From: Sulfitobacter noctilucicola | GTDB lineage: Bacteria > Pseudomonadota > Alphaproteobacteria > Rhodobacterales > Rhodobacteraceae | Length of the DNA: 64,000 bases | NCBI RefSeq assembly: GCF_000622385.1 | Contig: NZ_JASD01000008.1 | Location: 1,550,001-1,614,000, forward strand | Direction: 5' to 3' | Shown: positions 8,717 through 17,232 of the stretch, one piece after another | How positions within the stretch are numbered: the stretch's first letter is position 1 | Layout of the letters: every line of letters starts with the position of its first letter | The notes under the pieces: generated by a model | Seen by the model: only the letters and a program-made list of their open reading frames with translations | Database searches by the model: none | What the model was told of the DNA's origin: nothing | Program-made: the position numbers and the translations under genes

Positions 8717-10210
8717 ATGGCACGTGTAGAAGAACTTTTGGCCGCGCAGGTTGCGGCGCGCCCCGCTGCGCTTGCGCTGACCGACAGCACCGGCACGCAG
8801 TGGACATACACGGACCTCGATACCGCGAGCACGGAGCTGGCTTATGTCCTGCGTGGTGCGGGTGTTGCTGCCAACGACCGTGTGCTTATGCTGTCCGAAA
8901 ACTGTGCATATGCAGTTGCGGTTCTTTTTGCTTGCTGGAAGCTTGATGCGGTCGCAATTCCCGTCAACGCGAGGCAGACCGAAAGCGAGCTGAACCGCAT
9001 ACTGGATCACGCCACACCTGCGGCAGTGCTGATGACCACGGCAGTATCGAAAGACGCAACAGCCCATGCTGAGCGGTTGGGTGCGGCGGAAGTCAAAGGG
9101 ACATTCGGCGGGCTTCACATGGCGGCGCGTACCACCGATCCTGATGCCGACCTGCATGATGTTGCTGTGTTGCTTTACACGACAGGCACCACCGGCGATC
9201 CTAAGGGCGTGATGCTGACACATGACAATATGTGCTTTGGCGCGGAGGCGTCTTCGAACCTGCGCAGGATGACCCCGGACGATGTAATCTATGGTGTGCT
9301 GCCGCTGACCCATGTGTTCGGTCTGGTCTCAGTTGTGACGGGGGCCTGCTTTGCGGGTGTGACCGTTCAGCAGGAGGCGCGGTTTTCAGCCAAGGCGCTG
9401 TATGATGCCGTTATGAACGGCGTGACGATCCTGCCCGCGGTGCCACAGATGCATGCGCTGGTGATGCAGTATGTGCGCGAACAGGGTCTGACGAAATTGA
9501 ATTCGCCCAGCCTGCGATATGTCTCGTCGGGCGGTGCGCCGCTTGATCCGGCTTGGAAGCGCAAGGCAGAGAGCTTTTACGGCCTGCCATTGCAGAACGG
9601 TTTTGGCATGACAGAGACCTGTTCGGGTGCGTCGGCCACAGATAACCCGCTGGGGTCGAGCGACATTTCAGTAGGTCCCAAGACACCCGGAACAGAGATA
9701 CGAATTGACGATCAGGCACCGGGCGGAAATGGCGCGGGCGAAGGTGAGGTCTTGGTCAAAGGTCCGCATGTGATGAAGGGCTACTACCGCAACCCGACCG
9801 AGACGGCCAAGGCGCTTGATGCGGAGGGCTGGCTGCGCACTGGTGATCTGGGCAAGATTGACGAGCATGGCCATCTGCACATTCTGGGGCGCTCGAAAGA
9901 ACTGATTATCCATGGTGGCTTTAACGTCTATCCGCCTGAGGTGGAGGCCGCATTGAACGATCATCCGCAGGTGATCCAGTCAGCGGTGGTCGGGCGCATG
10001 AAAGACGGTGACGAACAGGTGCTGGCGTTCGCCCAGATTGCGGAGGGCGACACAGTCGATCCGGATGAATTGCGCAGGTTTGTTGCGGAACGTTTGGCAG
10101 GCTACAAACGCCCCTCGCAGATCGTGCTGGCCACCAGCTTACCGGCTGCACCTACTGGCAAGCTTCTCAAGCACAAGCTTCTGGATACGTTCGCGGACCA
10201 GCTTGGCTGA
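8717..10210 (+). CDS. Acyl-CoA synthetase (class I adenylate-forming CoA ligase)
   Basis: This 497-residue AMP-binding enzyme activates a carboxylic acid with ATP and CoA, feeding the upstream beta-oxidation enzymes. Motifs in order are the P-loop LLYTTGTTGDPKGVMLTH, VLPLTHVFG, GGAPLDPAWK, the A5 motif NGFGMTET, the A7 motif WLRTGDLG, the hinge GRSKELIIHGGFNVYPPEVE and the C-terminal catalytic lysine in PTGKLLKHKLL. It is the last gene of the operon, preceded by GGGAGGGTAAGA, a strong ribosome-binding site, and followed by a hairpin terminator. Chain length or dicarboxylate preference cannot be told from sequence; gene context resembles PimA. Confidence 0.9.
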   Translation: MARVEELLAAQVAARPAALALTDSTGTQWTYTDLDTASTELAYVLRGAGVAANDRVLMLSENCAYAVAVLFACWKLDAVAIPVNARQTESELNRILDHATPAAVLMTTAVSKDATAHAERLGAAEVKGTFGGLHMAARTTDPDADLHDVAVLLYTTGTTGDPKGVMLTHDNMCFGAEASSNLRRMTPDDVIYGVLPLTHVFGLVSVVTGACFAGVTVQQEARFSAKALYDAVMNGVTILPAVPQMHALVMQYVREQGLTKLNSPSLRYVSSGGAPLDPAWKRKAESFYGLPLQNGFGMTETCSGASATDNPLGSSDISVGPKTPGTEIRIDDQAPGGNGAGEGEVLVKGPHVMKGYYRNPTETAKALDAEGWLRTGDLGKIDEHGHLHILGRSKELIIHGGFNVYPPEVEAALNDHPQVIQSAVVGRMKDGDEQVLAFAQIAEGDTVDPDELRRFVAERLAGYKRPSQIVLATSLPAAPTGKLLKHKLLDTFADQLG

Positions 10211-10218
10211 AGCAGCGC

Positions 10219-10246
10219 ATGTTTCGCGTGCGAAACATTGCTTTTT
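10219..10246 (+). terminator. Rho-independent terminator of the beta-oxidation operon
   Basis: ATGTTTCG (10219-10226) pairs with CGAAACAT (10231-10238) around a CGTG loop. TGC and five T residues follow. It lies 8 nt after the ligase stop, between convergent genes. Confidence 0.8.
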
Positions 10247-10264
10247 AATCAATCCGTTAAGGGT

Positions 10265-10954
10265 TTAGACATAAACACCTTCAGCCGCTGCACGAATGGC
10301 GCGGATGTTCTCGCCGTAAGGGGCCGGATCGGAAACCGATCCGCCCTTGAACACGGCCGAGCCCGCGACAAGCACATCAGCCCCGGCGGCTGCAACCAGA
10401 GGTGCGGTTTTCGCATCAACGCCGCCGTCGATCTCGATATGGATCGGCCGGTCGCCAATCATGCGGCGCAGTGTCTCGATTTTGGTGCGCAGGTCGATGA
10501 ATTTCTGTCCGCCAAAGCCGGGGTTCACCGTCATCACACAAATGAGGTCGGTCACTTCCAGCAGGTCCGCGACGCTTTCCGCAGGCGTGCCGGGGTTTAG
10601 TGCTACACCGGCCTTGGCACCACTTGCGCGGATTGCTTGCAGGGTGCGGTGGATATGGGGACCAGCCTCAAGATGGGCGGTGATGACATCGGCACCGGCT
10701 TGGGCGAAAGCATCGATATAGGGGTCAACAGGCGCGATCATCAGGTGCACGTCCATGACGCCTTTTATGTGGGGGCGGATCGCGGCACAGGTCGCTGGGC
10801 CAAAGCTGATATTCGGAACAAAGTGTCCGTCCATGACGTCGACGTGCACCCAATCGGCACCCTGTGCCTCAACCGCTGCACATTCGGCACCGAAGTTGGC
10901 GAAGTCGGCGGCAAGTATGGATGGGGCAATCTTGATTTTACGGTCAAAGGTCAC
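10265..10954 (-). CDS. rpe: Ribulose-phosphate 3-epimerase
   Basis: This 229-residue TIM-barrel enzyme interconverts ribulose 5-phosphate and xylulose 5-phosphate. It carries the metal and catalytic signatures IAPSILAADF, VHVDVMDGHFVPNISFG, MTVNPGFGGQKF and EIDGGV, plus the phosphate-binding AGADVLVAGSAVF. I start it at GTG 10954 (VTFDRKIKIAPSIL), because AGGAG lies 8 nt upstream on the minus strand and homologues begin with similar MTFDR/MSFDR sequence. An ATG at 10981 would add nine atypical residues. It is 86 nt downstream of the epimerase/dehydratase gene and probably shares its transcript. The role is pentose-phosphate and, in phototrophs, Calvin-cycle metabolism. Confidence 0.93.
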   Translation of the reverse strand: MTFDRKIKIAPSILAADFANFGAECAAVEAQGADWVHVDVMDGHFVPNISFGPATCAAIRPHIKGVMDVHLMIAPVDPYIDAFAQAGADVITAHLEAGPHIHRTLQAIRASGAKAGVALNPGTPAESVADLLEVTDLICVMTVNPGFGGQKFIDLRTKIETLRRMIGDRPIHIEIDGGVDAKTAPLVAAAGADVLVAGSAVFKGGSVSDPAPYGENIRAIRAAAEGVYV

Positions 10955-11040
10955 GGGCGCGGCTCCTGTTTTGCGCTTCATAGCGGCTGGCAGTGCGGGT
11001 GGAAAGGACGGAGAGCTGAAAGGCCAAGTGAGGCCGTTGG

Positions 11041-12042
11041 TCAAACATTGTAATAGGCACGGTACCAGTCAACAAAATGCTGGATGCCTGTTGCAATCGG
11101 TGTAACGGGCCGTTGACCGGTGAGGGTTTTAAGCAAGGTCGCATCGGCCCAAGTGGCTGGCACATCCCCCGGCTGCATCGGGTGATAGGTTTTGATGGCT
11201 TCGCGTCCGCAGGCGGTCTCGATCGCCTTTATGAAATCCAGCAGGTTCACCGGACTGTCGTTGCCGATATTCACGACACGAAAGGGCGCAACGGGCGAGA
11301 TGCTGTCTCCGGCGACGGGATGCTCGGGGTCGGGGACCTTGTCGGCGAGGGCCAGCAGGGAAGCGACAAGATCATCCACATAGGTAAAGTCGCGCTTCAT
11401 GTCACCGTGGTTGTAGATGTCGATAGGATCGCCGTTCAGGATAGCACGGGTGAATTTGAAGTGCGCCATATCGGGACGACCCCAAGGCCCGTAGACCGTA
11501 AAGAACCGGTACATGGTGGTAGGTAACTTGTAGAGATGCGCATAGCTGTGGGCGAGGTTCTCGGTCGCCTTTTTGGTGGCCGCATAGAACGACATCTGGG
11601 TGTCGACCTTATCGCCTTCCGCGTAGGGAAGTTTCGTGTTTGCACCGTAAACGGAAGAACTGGAGGCCAGCAGAAGGTGTTTTGGCGGGAAGGTCCGCGC
11701 GGCTTCAAGCAGCTCGAACGTCCCGATCAGATTGGCTTCGACGTACGCGCGGGGCATCTGGATCGAGTGGCGCACGCCCGCTTGTGCGGCAAGGTGGATG
11801 ACGATGTCGGGGCGGTGCTGCTCAAAAAGGGTAAGAAGCGTGCCGGGCGTTTCGATCTTGTCGTTGACGACCTGATATGCGGGATGGTCCAGCAGCATTG
11901 CCTGACGGCGTTCTTTCAGCGTGACATCGTAGTAGTCCGACATGCTGTCGATCCCGATCACGCGCCAGCCTGTATCCAGCAGGGCGCGGGCGGTAAAGTA
12001 GCCGACAAATCCGGATGCACCGGTCACAAGAGCGGTTTTCAA
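11041..12042 (-). CDS. NAD-dependent epimerase/dehydratase, UDP-glucuronate 4-epimerase-like
   Basis: This 333-residue extended SDR protein has the NAD motif TGASGFVGYFTA, the active site YAATKKATE (Tyr-x3-Lys), and the segment TMYRFFTVYGPWGRPDMA that is characteristic of CapI/LpsL UDP-glucuronate 4-epimerases. It would convert UDP-glucuronate to UDP-galacturonate for surface polysaccharide. The likely start is TTG at 12042: it overlaps the dehalogenase stop as TTGA and has GGAG 7 nt upstream, while the reading frame upstream of it is not family-like. The ugd gene at 21525-22691 could supply the substrate. The tight coupling to the dehalogenase gene is odd, since no biochemical link is obvious. 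Confidence 0.88.
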   Translation of the reverse strand: MKTALVTGASGFVGYFTARALLDTGWRVIGIDSMSDYYDVTLKERRQAMLLDHPAYQVVNDKIETPGTLLTLFEQHRPDIVIHLAAQAGVRHSIQMPRAYVEANLIGTFELLEAARTFPPKHLLLASSSSVYGANTKLPYAEGDKVDTQMSFYAATKKATENLAHSYAHLYKLPTTMYRFFTVYGPWGRPDMAHFKFTRAILNGDPIDIYNHGDMKRDFTYVDDLVASLLALADKVPDPEHPVAGDSISPVAPFRVVNIGNDSPVNLLDFIKAIETACGREAIKTYHPMQPGDVPATWADATLLKTLTGQRPVTPIATGIQHFVDWYRAYYNV

Positions 12043-15000
12043 AGGTCGATCTCCACTACGCCGTCCGGTTCGGCCGCGCGGGACTGGCACAGGATCATCG
12101 ATGTCTCGCGTTGGGCGGCGGAAAGGACAAAATCGCGATGCTCAACCACGCCAGAGGTGACGCCGCATTTACACACGCCGCAAATCCCGTCGCTGCATTT
12201 GAGGTCGACAGGGATGCCAGCGGCGATCAGTGCGTCGGAGGCTGTCATATCTGACGGCACGGCAATGTCGCGGCCTGATGACAGGCGCAGCGTGAAGGCG
12301 TGGTTCACGTAGTCGGGGACATCCGGCACCCCGAAATACTCAAGATGGCGGTGATCTTCGGGAATATGTGAGGCGGCTGCTGTATCCATAACGGCTTGCA
12401 TGTAGGCATCCGGTCCGCATGTGTAAACATGTGCACCCCGAGGTAACGCGGACATGATAGCGGGCAGATCGGCACGCGTGCCTTCGTCAGAGAGATGCAG
12501 ATGAACATTCGCGGCCCACGGCATATCTGAAAGGATGTCACAGAACGCCGCATCGGCGCGTCTGGTGGCGGAATAGTGCAGATCAAACGGGCGGCCCAGC
12601 GCGTGCAACCGGTGCGCGAAGGCGATCATAGGTGTGACGCCAATGCCGCCGCCCATCAAAAGGGAATGCGACGCGTCTTCGACCAGCTCGAAGTGGTTCA
12701 CAGGTTTGGAGACAAACACCCGCCGCCCCTTGGTGAAGACCCGGTGCAGCAGGGCCGAGCCGCCACGGCCCTCATCCTCGCGCAGAACCGCAATCTGGTA
12801 GCAGGAGCGGTCGGCAGGGTCGCCCGTTAGGGAATAGGGGCGCAGATATTCAGGGGCGACGACCAGATCCAGGTGTCCCCCAGCCGTCCAGCTTGGCAGG
12901 GCGTGGCCTTGGGGGTGCGCGAATGTATAGAGTGTGACGCCATCACTGAGCCTTTCGGCTTTGGTGATGCGCAGGTCGAGCACGGGGGCGTCGCGGGAGG
13001 CATCGTAGAGGTGCAGGTGATCTGTATCGCCTGCCGCAGATTTCGCGCGGTGTTCATCTGCGCTGAGCAAAGCGGCATGTGCCGTAATTCCGGCTTCGCG
13101 GTTCATCGGATCTGGATAGGGCCAAGGATGGGGCGCAAGGGGCGCAGGGTAGACCGCAAGCGTCTGGTCTTCCGGCCTGACCTCCAGCTCGGGTTGCAAT
13201 CCGCGGGTGTTCACGGGGGCTTCGGGCACCGAAAATCCGCCGTCCGCTTTCGCTTCGATATCCCACCACCACTTTTTCACGGGGTTGAGGCTGCCGCGCC
13301 CTGCTTTATCATCCAGCTTGGCCAGCAGCGGGGCCGCGCTTGGCACGTTGCTGGCCGCCCAGCGGAAAGGGCTTTCTGCGAACAATCCTTCGAGATTCCA
13401 GGGGCAGGTTTTCATGCAGCGTCCGCACATGGCACCGCCCTGATTTGTGATCCGGTAGGTCGCGCATTTCTGGCTGTCGGATTTCCAGATCTCGTAGCCG
13501 TTAAACATCTTCTTCGGACCGGCGGTGATCGCACCTGAAGGGCATTCGCGGGCGCATTTATTGCAAGCCTCGCAGAATTTTTGCAGGCCGAAGTCGATGG
13601 GTTTGTCAGCGGTTACCGGCAGGGTGGTGGTGACGACACCGGACTTGAGGCGCGGTCCGAGAAACGGGTTCAGGATAACCTCGCCGATGCGGCTCACCTC
13701 GCCCAGACCGGCCAGCAGCAGAAGCGGGGGTTGCAACACGTCCCCGTCCATCACGGTGTGCGCTTTGGCCGGATAGCCCAGATTGCGCAGATGCTGTGAT
13801 AACACACCGCCCAGAATGGCAAAACGCAGGTAGGCGCGCATGCTTTGGCTGACGCTGATCCAGTCGTCGCCCGACGCCCCCTCCATCGTCTCAAACCCCT
13901 GATCTATAATCATCGAAAGTGCTTGATCATGGGGCGGGTCGACAGGCGTGCCTGTTGCGTCATGGCTGTACCACGTCCAGTCGGGGCAGGCCGAAAGACC
14001 GGCGGCATCGGCCCCGAGAAAATAGCTGGCGGCCTTCATGTTGGCGGCATTGCGGTCGGCATCGTTTTGCGCAGGCGCATCTGCAACCGGCCCGTCCTGC
14101 AACAGGATGAGCGCGCCCAAAAGGCGGCGTTGTGCGGCAGATGGGGCGGCTTTGACGATATGGTGCCCGCCTTTCATCGCGTTCTGGACCTTGGGGCCCA
14201 TGTCGCCGAACTGGCCGCGTGCAAACATGTCGGTACGTTTGGGAATACGTGGCACGTTGGGCGCGTCGATATAGGTCGTCGGGCTGTCAACGCGCTTGAG
14301 CGTTTCGAACGGATGCGGGCCGCTGGCAAAGTCGCGGGCGCGGTAGGGGTCCTGGGTGCGCGCATTGTGGCCACCATGGGTGCCCAGCTGCCACAGTGGA
14401 CCTTTGAGCGCCGACCAAGGTTGCCGCGCCAGAGGGGCGAGTGGTTTGTCTGGCGTGAGCGTCATGTCGGTTGTCACAACAGCAAGGCCAAAGCGGGTGC
14501 CGATCCACGGTGCCTGAGCGCGGCCACCTTCCCAGACAGCCAGACCTGCGGCCACGGCGCAGTGGTTGAGGTTTACGTCGGAGGTTGTGGTGGAATGCGC
14601 CCGCGCATCAAAGCCAAGTTGCCGGATATATTCGGCCAGCACCGTGGCGTTCTCGGTGGCACGCAGGCAGGCACGCTCGGCTTGTGCGTCCATGATCCAG
14701 TCGCTGCCCGGCTCGTCCTTGCGCGGATCGCGGGGGAACGCTGTGAGGACGACAAGTGCATGGGTGTGCTTGGGCAAAGGTCCGACCGGCGTGGATGCTG
14801 CGTCACGCAGGTTGGCCATGATCGCGTCGACACCGGCGGCAAGCGTTTTGGTCTGCTTGTCCCGCAAATCCTGAGCGAGCGCATCCATGTCCGGATTGCA
14901 GCGCGGTTGCGCGAGCGTTGCGGTGGAAGGCAGCGCACAGACGCCCATCATCGAGGCGTCATTGAAGTATCCGAATGCCTTGAGGTGGTTGGCGCGTTCC

Positions 15001-15242
15001 TGACCGTCTGCCGGGATCGTCGCGCGCACAGGATTGACCTTACCGGTGCGCAGCACATCCATCATCGCCTGAAACGGGGCCATCGCATTGACGATGTTGG
15101 CGGGGTCATCAGGGCGATGAAAGCTCAATGCAGCAAAGGGCAAACGGGGCATCTGGACGGGCATAGCGGGGAGGCGGTTGAGCCGCTCAAGTGGATATGA
15201 CCCCAGATGAACGGGCCGCGACTTTGCAGAGAATAACTTCAT
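12039..15242 (-). CDS. Self-sufficient catabolic reductive dehalogenase (corrinoid/2x4Fe-4S core fused to FMN-NAD-2Fe-2S reductase)
   Basis: This 1067-residue protein resembles the aerobic, cytoplasmic reductive dehalogenases BhbA (Comamonas) and NpRdhA (Nitratireductor), which remove halogen from halophenols using cobalamin and NAD(P)H. Residues about 155-270 and 435-550 look like two copies of the corrinoid-binding fold. Two ferredoxin motifs follow: C557-x2-C560-x2-C563-x3-C567P and C593-x12-C606-x2-C609-x3-C613P. From about 750 a phthalate-dioxygenase-reductase-like module begins, with the FMN site RPYSLTG (801-807), the NAD site GGGIGVTP (864-871) and a plant-type 2Fe-2S cluster at C1016, C1021, C1024 and C1052. 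By spacing, Tyr407 and Arg531 are candidate active-site residues. There is no Tat signal, in keeping with a cytoplasmic enzyme. The start is ATG 15242, with no family similarity upstream. The gene is divergent from an ABC importer. Confidence 0.88.
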   Translation of the reverse strand: MKLFSAKSRPVHLGSYPLERLNRLPAMPVQMPRLPFAALSFHRPDDPANIVNAMAPFQAMMDVLRTGKVNPVRATIPADGQERANHLKAFGYFNDASMMGVCALPSTATLAQPRCNPDMDALAQDLRDKQTKTLAAGVDAIMANLRDAASTPVGPLPKHTHALVVLTAFPRDPRKDEPGSDWIMDAQAERACLRATENATVLAEYIRQLGFDARAHSTTTSDVNLNHCAVAAGLAVWEGGRAQAPWIGTRFGLAVVTTDMTLTPDKPLAPLARQPWSALKGPLWQLGTHGGHNARTQDPYRARDFASGPHPFETLKRVDSPTTYIDAPNVPRIPKRTDMFARGQFGDMGPKVQNAMKGGHHIVKAAPSAAQRRLLGALILLQDGPVADAPAQNDADRNAANMKAASYFLGADAAGLSACPDWTWYSHDATGTPVDPPHDQALSMIIDQGFETMEGASGDDWISVSQSMRAYLRFAILGGVLSQHLRNLGYPAKAHTVMDGDVLQPPLLLLAGLGEVSRIGEVILNPFLGPRLKSGVVTTTLPVTADKPIDFGLQKFCEACNKCARECPSGAITAGPKKMFNGYEIWKSDSQKCATYRITNQGGAMCGRCMKTCPWNLEGLFAESPFRWAASNVPSAAPLLAKLDDKAGRGSLNPVKKWWWDIEAKADGGFSVPEAPVNTRGLQPELEVRPEDQTLAVYPAPLAPHPWPYPDPMNREAGITAHAALLSADEHRAKSAAGDTDHLHLYDASRDAPVLDLRITKAERLSDGVTLYTFAHPQGHALPSWTAGGHLDLVVAPEYLRPYSLTGDPADRSCYQIAVLREDEGRGGSALLHRVFTKGRRVFVSKPVNHFELVEDASHSLLMGGGIGVTPMIAFAHRLHALGRPFDLHYSATRRADAAFCDILSDMPWAANVHLHLSDEGTRADLPAIMSALPRGAHVYTCGPDAYMQAVMDTAAASHIPEDHRHLEYFGVPDVPDYVNHAFTLRLSSGRDIAVPSDMTASDALIAAGIPVDLKCSDGICGVCKCGVTSGVVEHRDFVLSAAQRETSMILCQSRAAEPDGVVEIDL

Positions 15243-15349
15243 TCGGAACTCGTGACACAGCGCGATGCGGAAAACCAGTGCAACAGTGCCGAGCCTTGAC
15301 ACCGGTGCCGTGCGCTGCCCATGGTTGGCCGCAAAAGGGGAGGAATACC
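15243..15349. promoter_or_regulatory. Divergent promoter region between the reductive dehalogenase and importer genes
   Basis: These 107 bp separate the two start codons and must hold promoters for both. A TTGACA box lies at 15296-15301 on the plus strand, without a clear -10 partner. AGGA at 15341-15344 serves the importer start. I see no cobalamin riboswitch-like structure and no clear operator palindrome, and no regulator gene is adjacent. Confidence 0.5.
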
Positions 15350-16369
15350 ATGACACGAATGAACCGCCGCCATGCGTTGGCCACACTGGGTGCCGCGACC
15401 GCCGTAGGACTGGCCGCACCTGCATTGGCGCAGAACCGCAAGATCACTGTAGGCGCGCTGCGCTTTACCAGCCATTCGGGCAGCTTTGTTGCTTTCGAGC
15501 GCGGCTATTTCGCGGATGCCGGTCTTGATGTTGAACTGCGTTTCTTTGAGGCGGCACAGCCGATGGCCGTCGCGATTGCCAGTGGCGATGTGGACTATGC
15601 CGTGACTGCGATTTCGGGCGGATTGGTTTCGTTGGCAGACAAAGGAGCCATCAAGGTGATCGGCGGCGCGTTGCAGGAAGATCCCGGTATCGACGGGCAG
15701 AAAATTCTGGTGTCGGATGCGGCCTATCAGGCAGGCATTACCAGCCCCGCGATGCTGGACGGCAAAAGCTGGGCTGTGACGCAGGCGGGATCATCGTTCC
15801 ATTACATGGGCTCCAAGATCGCGCAGAAGGAAGGCATCTCGCTCAGCTTCAAGCCGTTGCAGAAGGTCGGCGCGATCATCGGCGCGTTGAAGTCAGGGCA
15901 GGTGGATGCTTGGTCAATCGTGCCGCATATCGCCAAGCCGTTGTCAGGCGGTGGTGCCGTGCACATCATCGGTAATGTCGCCGATTATGTGCCGGATTAT
16001 CAGGTCACGACTGTCTTTACCTCTGCCAAGAATGCAGCAGACGAGCGTGAGATGACCAAAGGTTTCATCGACGGGTTCTCGAAAGGGGTGAAGGATTACA
16101 ACAGCACCATGATCTCCAAGTACAAGGGCGATGAGGGCGTGAACGAGATGGTCGATCTTATTCACAAGTATGTCTACACCGACCGCCCGCGCGAGAAGGC
16201 GGCACCGTCAATCATCAACGGCACGATGCGGCTGAACGAAGGTGCGGCGCTGAACGTGGCCTCTGTGGCCGATCAGTTGGCATGGTTCCAGTCCGAAGGG
16301 CTGGTGGACGCGGACATCACAATGGAGACGCTGGTCGATACATCTTATGTAGAGACGATGGGCGCATAA
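15350..16369 (+). CDS. NitT/TauT-type ABC transporter substrate-binding protein
   Basis: This 339-residue periplasmic binding protein belongs to the NMT1/SsuA/TauA group, whose ligands are small anions and aromatic or sulfonated acids. The N-terminus MTRMNRRHALATLGAATAVGLAAPALAQ has a twin-arginine followed by a hydrophobic stretch and an Ala-x-Ala site, so export may be by Tat or Sec. The mature protein shows the family start KITVGALRFTSHSGSFVAFERGYF and the segment IASGDVDYAVTAISGG. The start ATG has AGGA at 15341-15344. A hairpin at 16412-16439 separates it from the ATPase gene. Given the divergent dehalogenase, a halogenated aromatic acid or phenol is a reasonable ligand guess, but it is only an inference. 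Confidence 0.9.
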   Translation: MTRMNRRHALATLGAATAVGLAAPALAQNRKITVGALRFTSHSGSFVAFERGYFADAGLDVELRFFEAAQPMAVAIASGDVDYAVTAISGGLVSLADKGAIKVIGGALQEDPGIDGQKILVSDAAYQAGITSPAMLDGKSWAVTQAGSSFHYMGSKIAQKEGISLSFKPLQKVGAIIGALKSGQVDAWSIVPHIAKPLSGGGAVHIIGNVADYVPDYQVTTVFTSAKNAADEREMTKGFIDGFSKGVKDYNSTMISKYKGDEGVNEMVDLIHKYVYTDRPREKAAPSIINGTMRLNEGAALNVASVADQLAWFQSEGLVDADITMETLVDTSYVETMGA

Positions 16370-16411
16370 GCGGCCCTTCGTCAGAACGCTTTGCCCGTGA
16401 GTGACACGGGC

Positions 16412-16439
16412 ATCGCCCTCCCTTCCTGCGGAGGGCGAT
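16412..16439 (+). terminator. Intra-operon hairpin after the binding-protein gene
   Basis: A perfect 10-bp stem, ATCGCCCTCC (16412-16421) with GGAGGGCGAT (16430-16439), encloses an 8-nt loop. Only TTACTTT follows, so partial termination or 3'-end protection of the binding-protein mRNA is more likely than full termination. Confidence 0.65.
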
Positions 16440-16464
16440 TTACTTTGGAAGACCGGAGCCGCCG

Positions 16465-17232
16465 TTGGACCTCAAAGCAGAACATATACACCACCACTAC
16501 GGCGATACCGAAGTGCTGCGCGACATCACACTGGATATTCCGTCGGGCAGGATCGTGTGCATCGTAGGGCCTTCGGGCTGTGGCAAGTCCACCCTGCTGC
16601 GTCTTTTGGGTGGTTTGGAAAAGCCGAGCAAAGGCACGGTGATGCAGGTGGGGGCACCGCCCGAGGCCTGCCTGAACCCGCTCACATATATCTTTCAGGA
16701 TTTTGCCCTGCTGCCGTGGCGTAGCGTGCGTGGCAATGTCTCGCTCGTGTTAGAGGATCACGGGCTTGCAGCGGCAGAGCGGTCGCGGATCATTGACGAT
16801 GTGTTGGCGCGCACCAAGCTAAGCGAATTCGGTGATGCGCTGCCCAAACAGCTTTCGGGTGGCATGAAACAACGGGTCGCCATTGCGCGCGCGCTTGCCG
16901 TCAATCCGGCTGTGATGCTGATGGACGAGCCGCTGTCCGCGCTTGACAGCCAGACCCGCGAATTGCTGATGGATGATCTGATAAGCCTGTGGACGCGCCA
17001 GCCGTTCACCGCCGTTTACGTCACCCATAATCTGGCCGAGGCGGTACGTCTGGGTCATAAAATTGTTGTGTTGTCGCGCAGGCCCGGACAAATCCGCGAG
17101 GTGGTCGAGCTTGATACACCGCTGGCCGAGCGTAGCTATGGCGATGCAGCGCTGGAAGCCCAGCAACAGCACTTGTGGGGGCTGATGCGCGATGAGGCTG
17201 CGGCGGCAGATGCGGAGTTGTTGCATGTCTGA
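16465..17232 (+). CDS. NitT/TauT-type ABC transporter ATP-binding protein
   Basis: This 255-residue SsuB/TauB-like ATPase has Walker [10 protein letters not shown], a Q-loop FQDFALLPWRSV, the signature LSGGMKQRVAIARAL, Walker B VMLMDEPLSALD and the switch histidine in VTHNLAEAV. It energises import by the neighbouring permease and binding protein. The start is TTG at 16465 (MDLKAEHIHHHYG), supported by GGAG at 16455-16458, six nucleotides upstream. The 3' end overlaps the permease gene by 8 nt, indicating coupling. It belongs to the importer operon divergent from the reductive dehalogenase. Confidence 0.92.
   Translation: MDLKAEHIHHHYGDTEVLRDITLDIPSGRIVCIVGPSGCGKSTLLRLLGGLEKPSKGTVMQVGAPPEACLNPLTYIFQDFALLPWRSVRGNVSLVLEDHGLAAAERSRIIDDVLARTKLSEFGDALPKQLSGGMKQRVAIARALAVNPAVMLMDEPLSALDSQTRELLMDDLISLWTRQPFTAVYVTHNLAEAVRLGHKIVVLSRRPGQIREVVELDTPLAERSYGDAALEAQQQHLWGLMRDEAAAADAELLHV

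Noticed and set aside
13845..15200. A 451-codon open frame on the plus strand antisense to the dehalogenase gene
   Set aside because: It has no recognisable domain, is rich in Arg/Gly/His, and lies entirely opposite a gene with many conserved motifs. It is a GC-driven shadow frame.
15243..15349. Cobalamin riboswitch controlling the dehalogenase or importer
   Set aside because: The 107-bp gap is too short and no B12-box-like sequence was seen.
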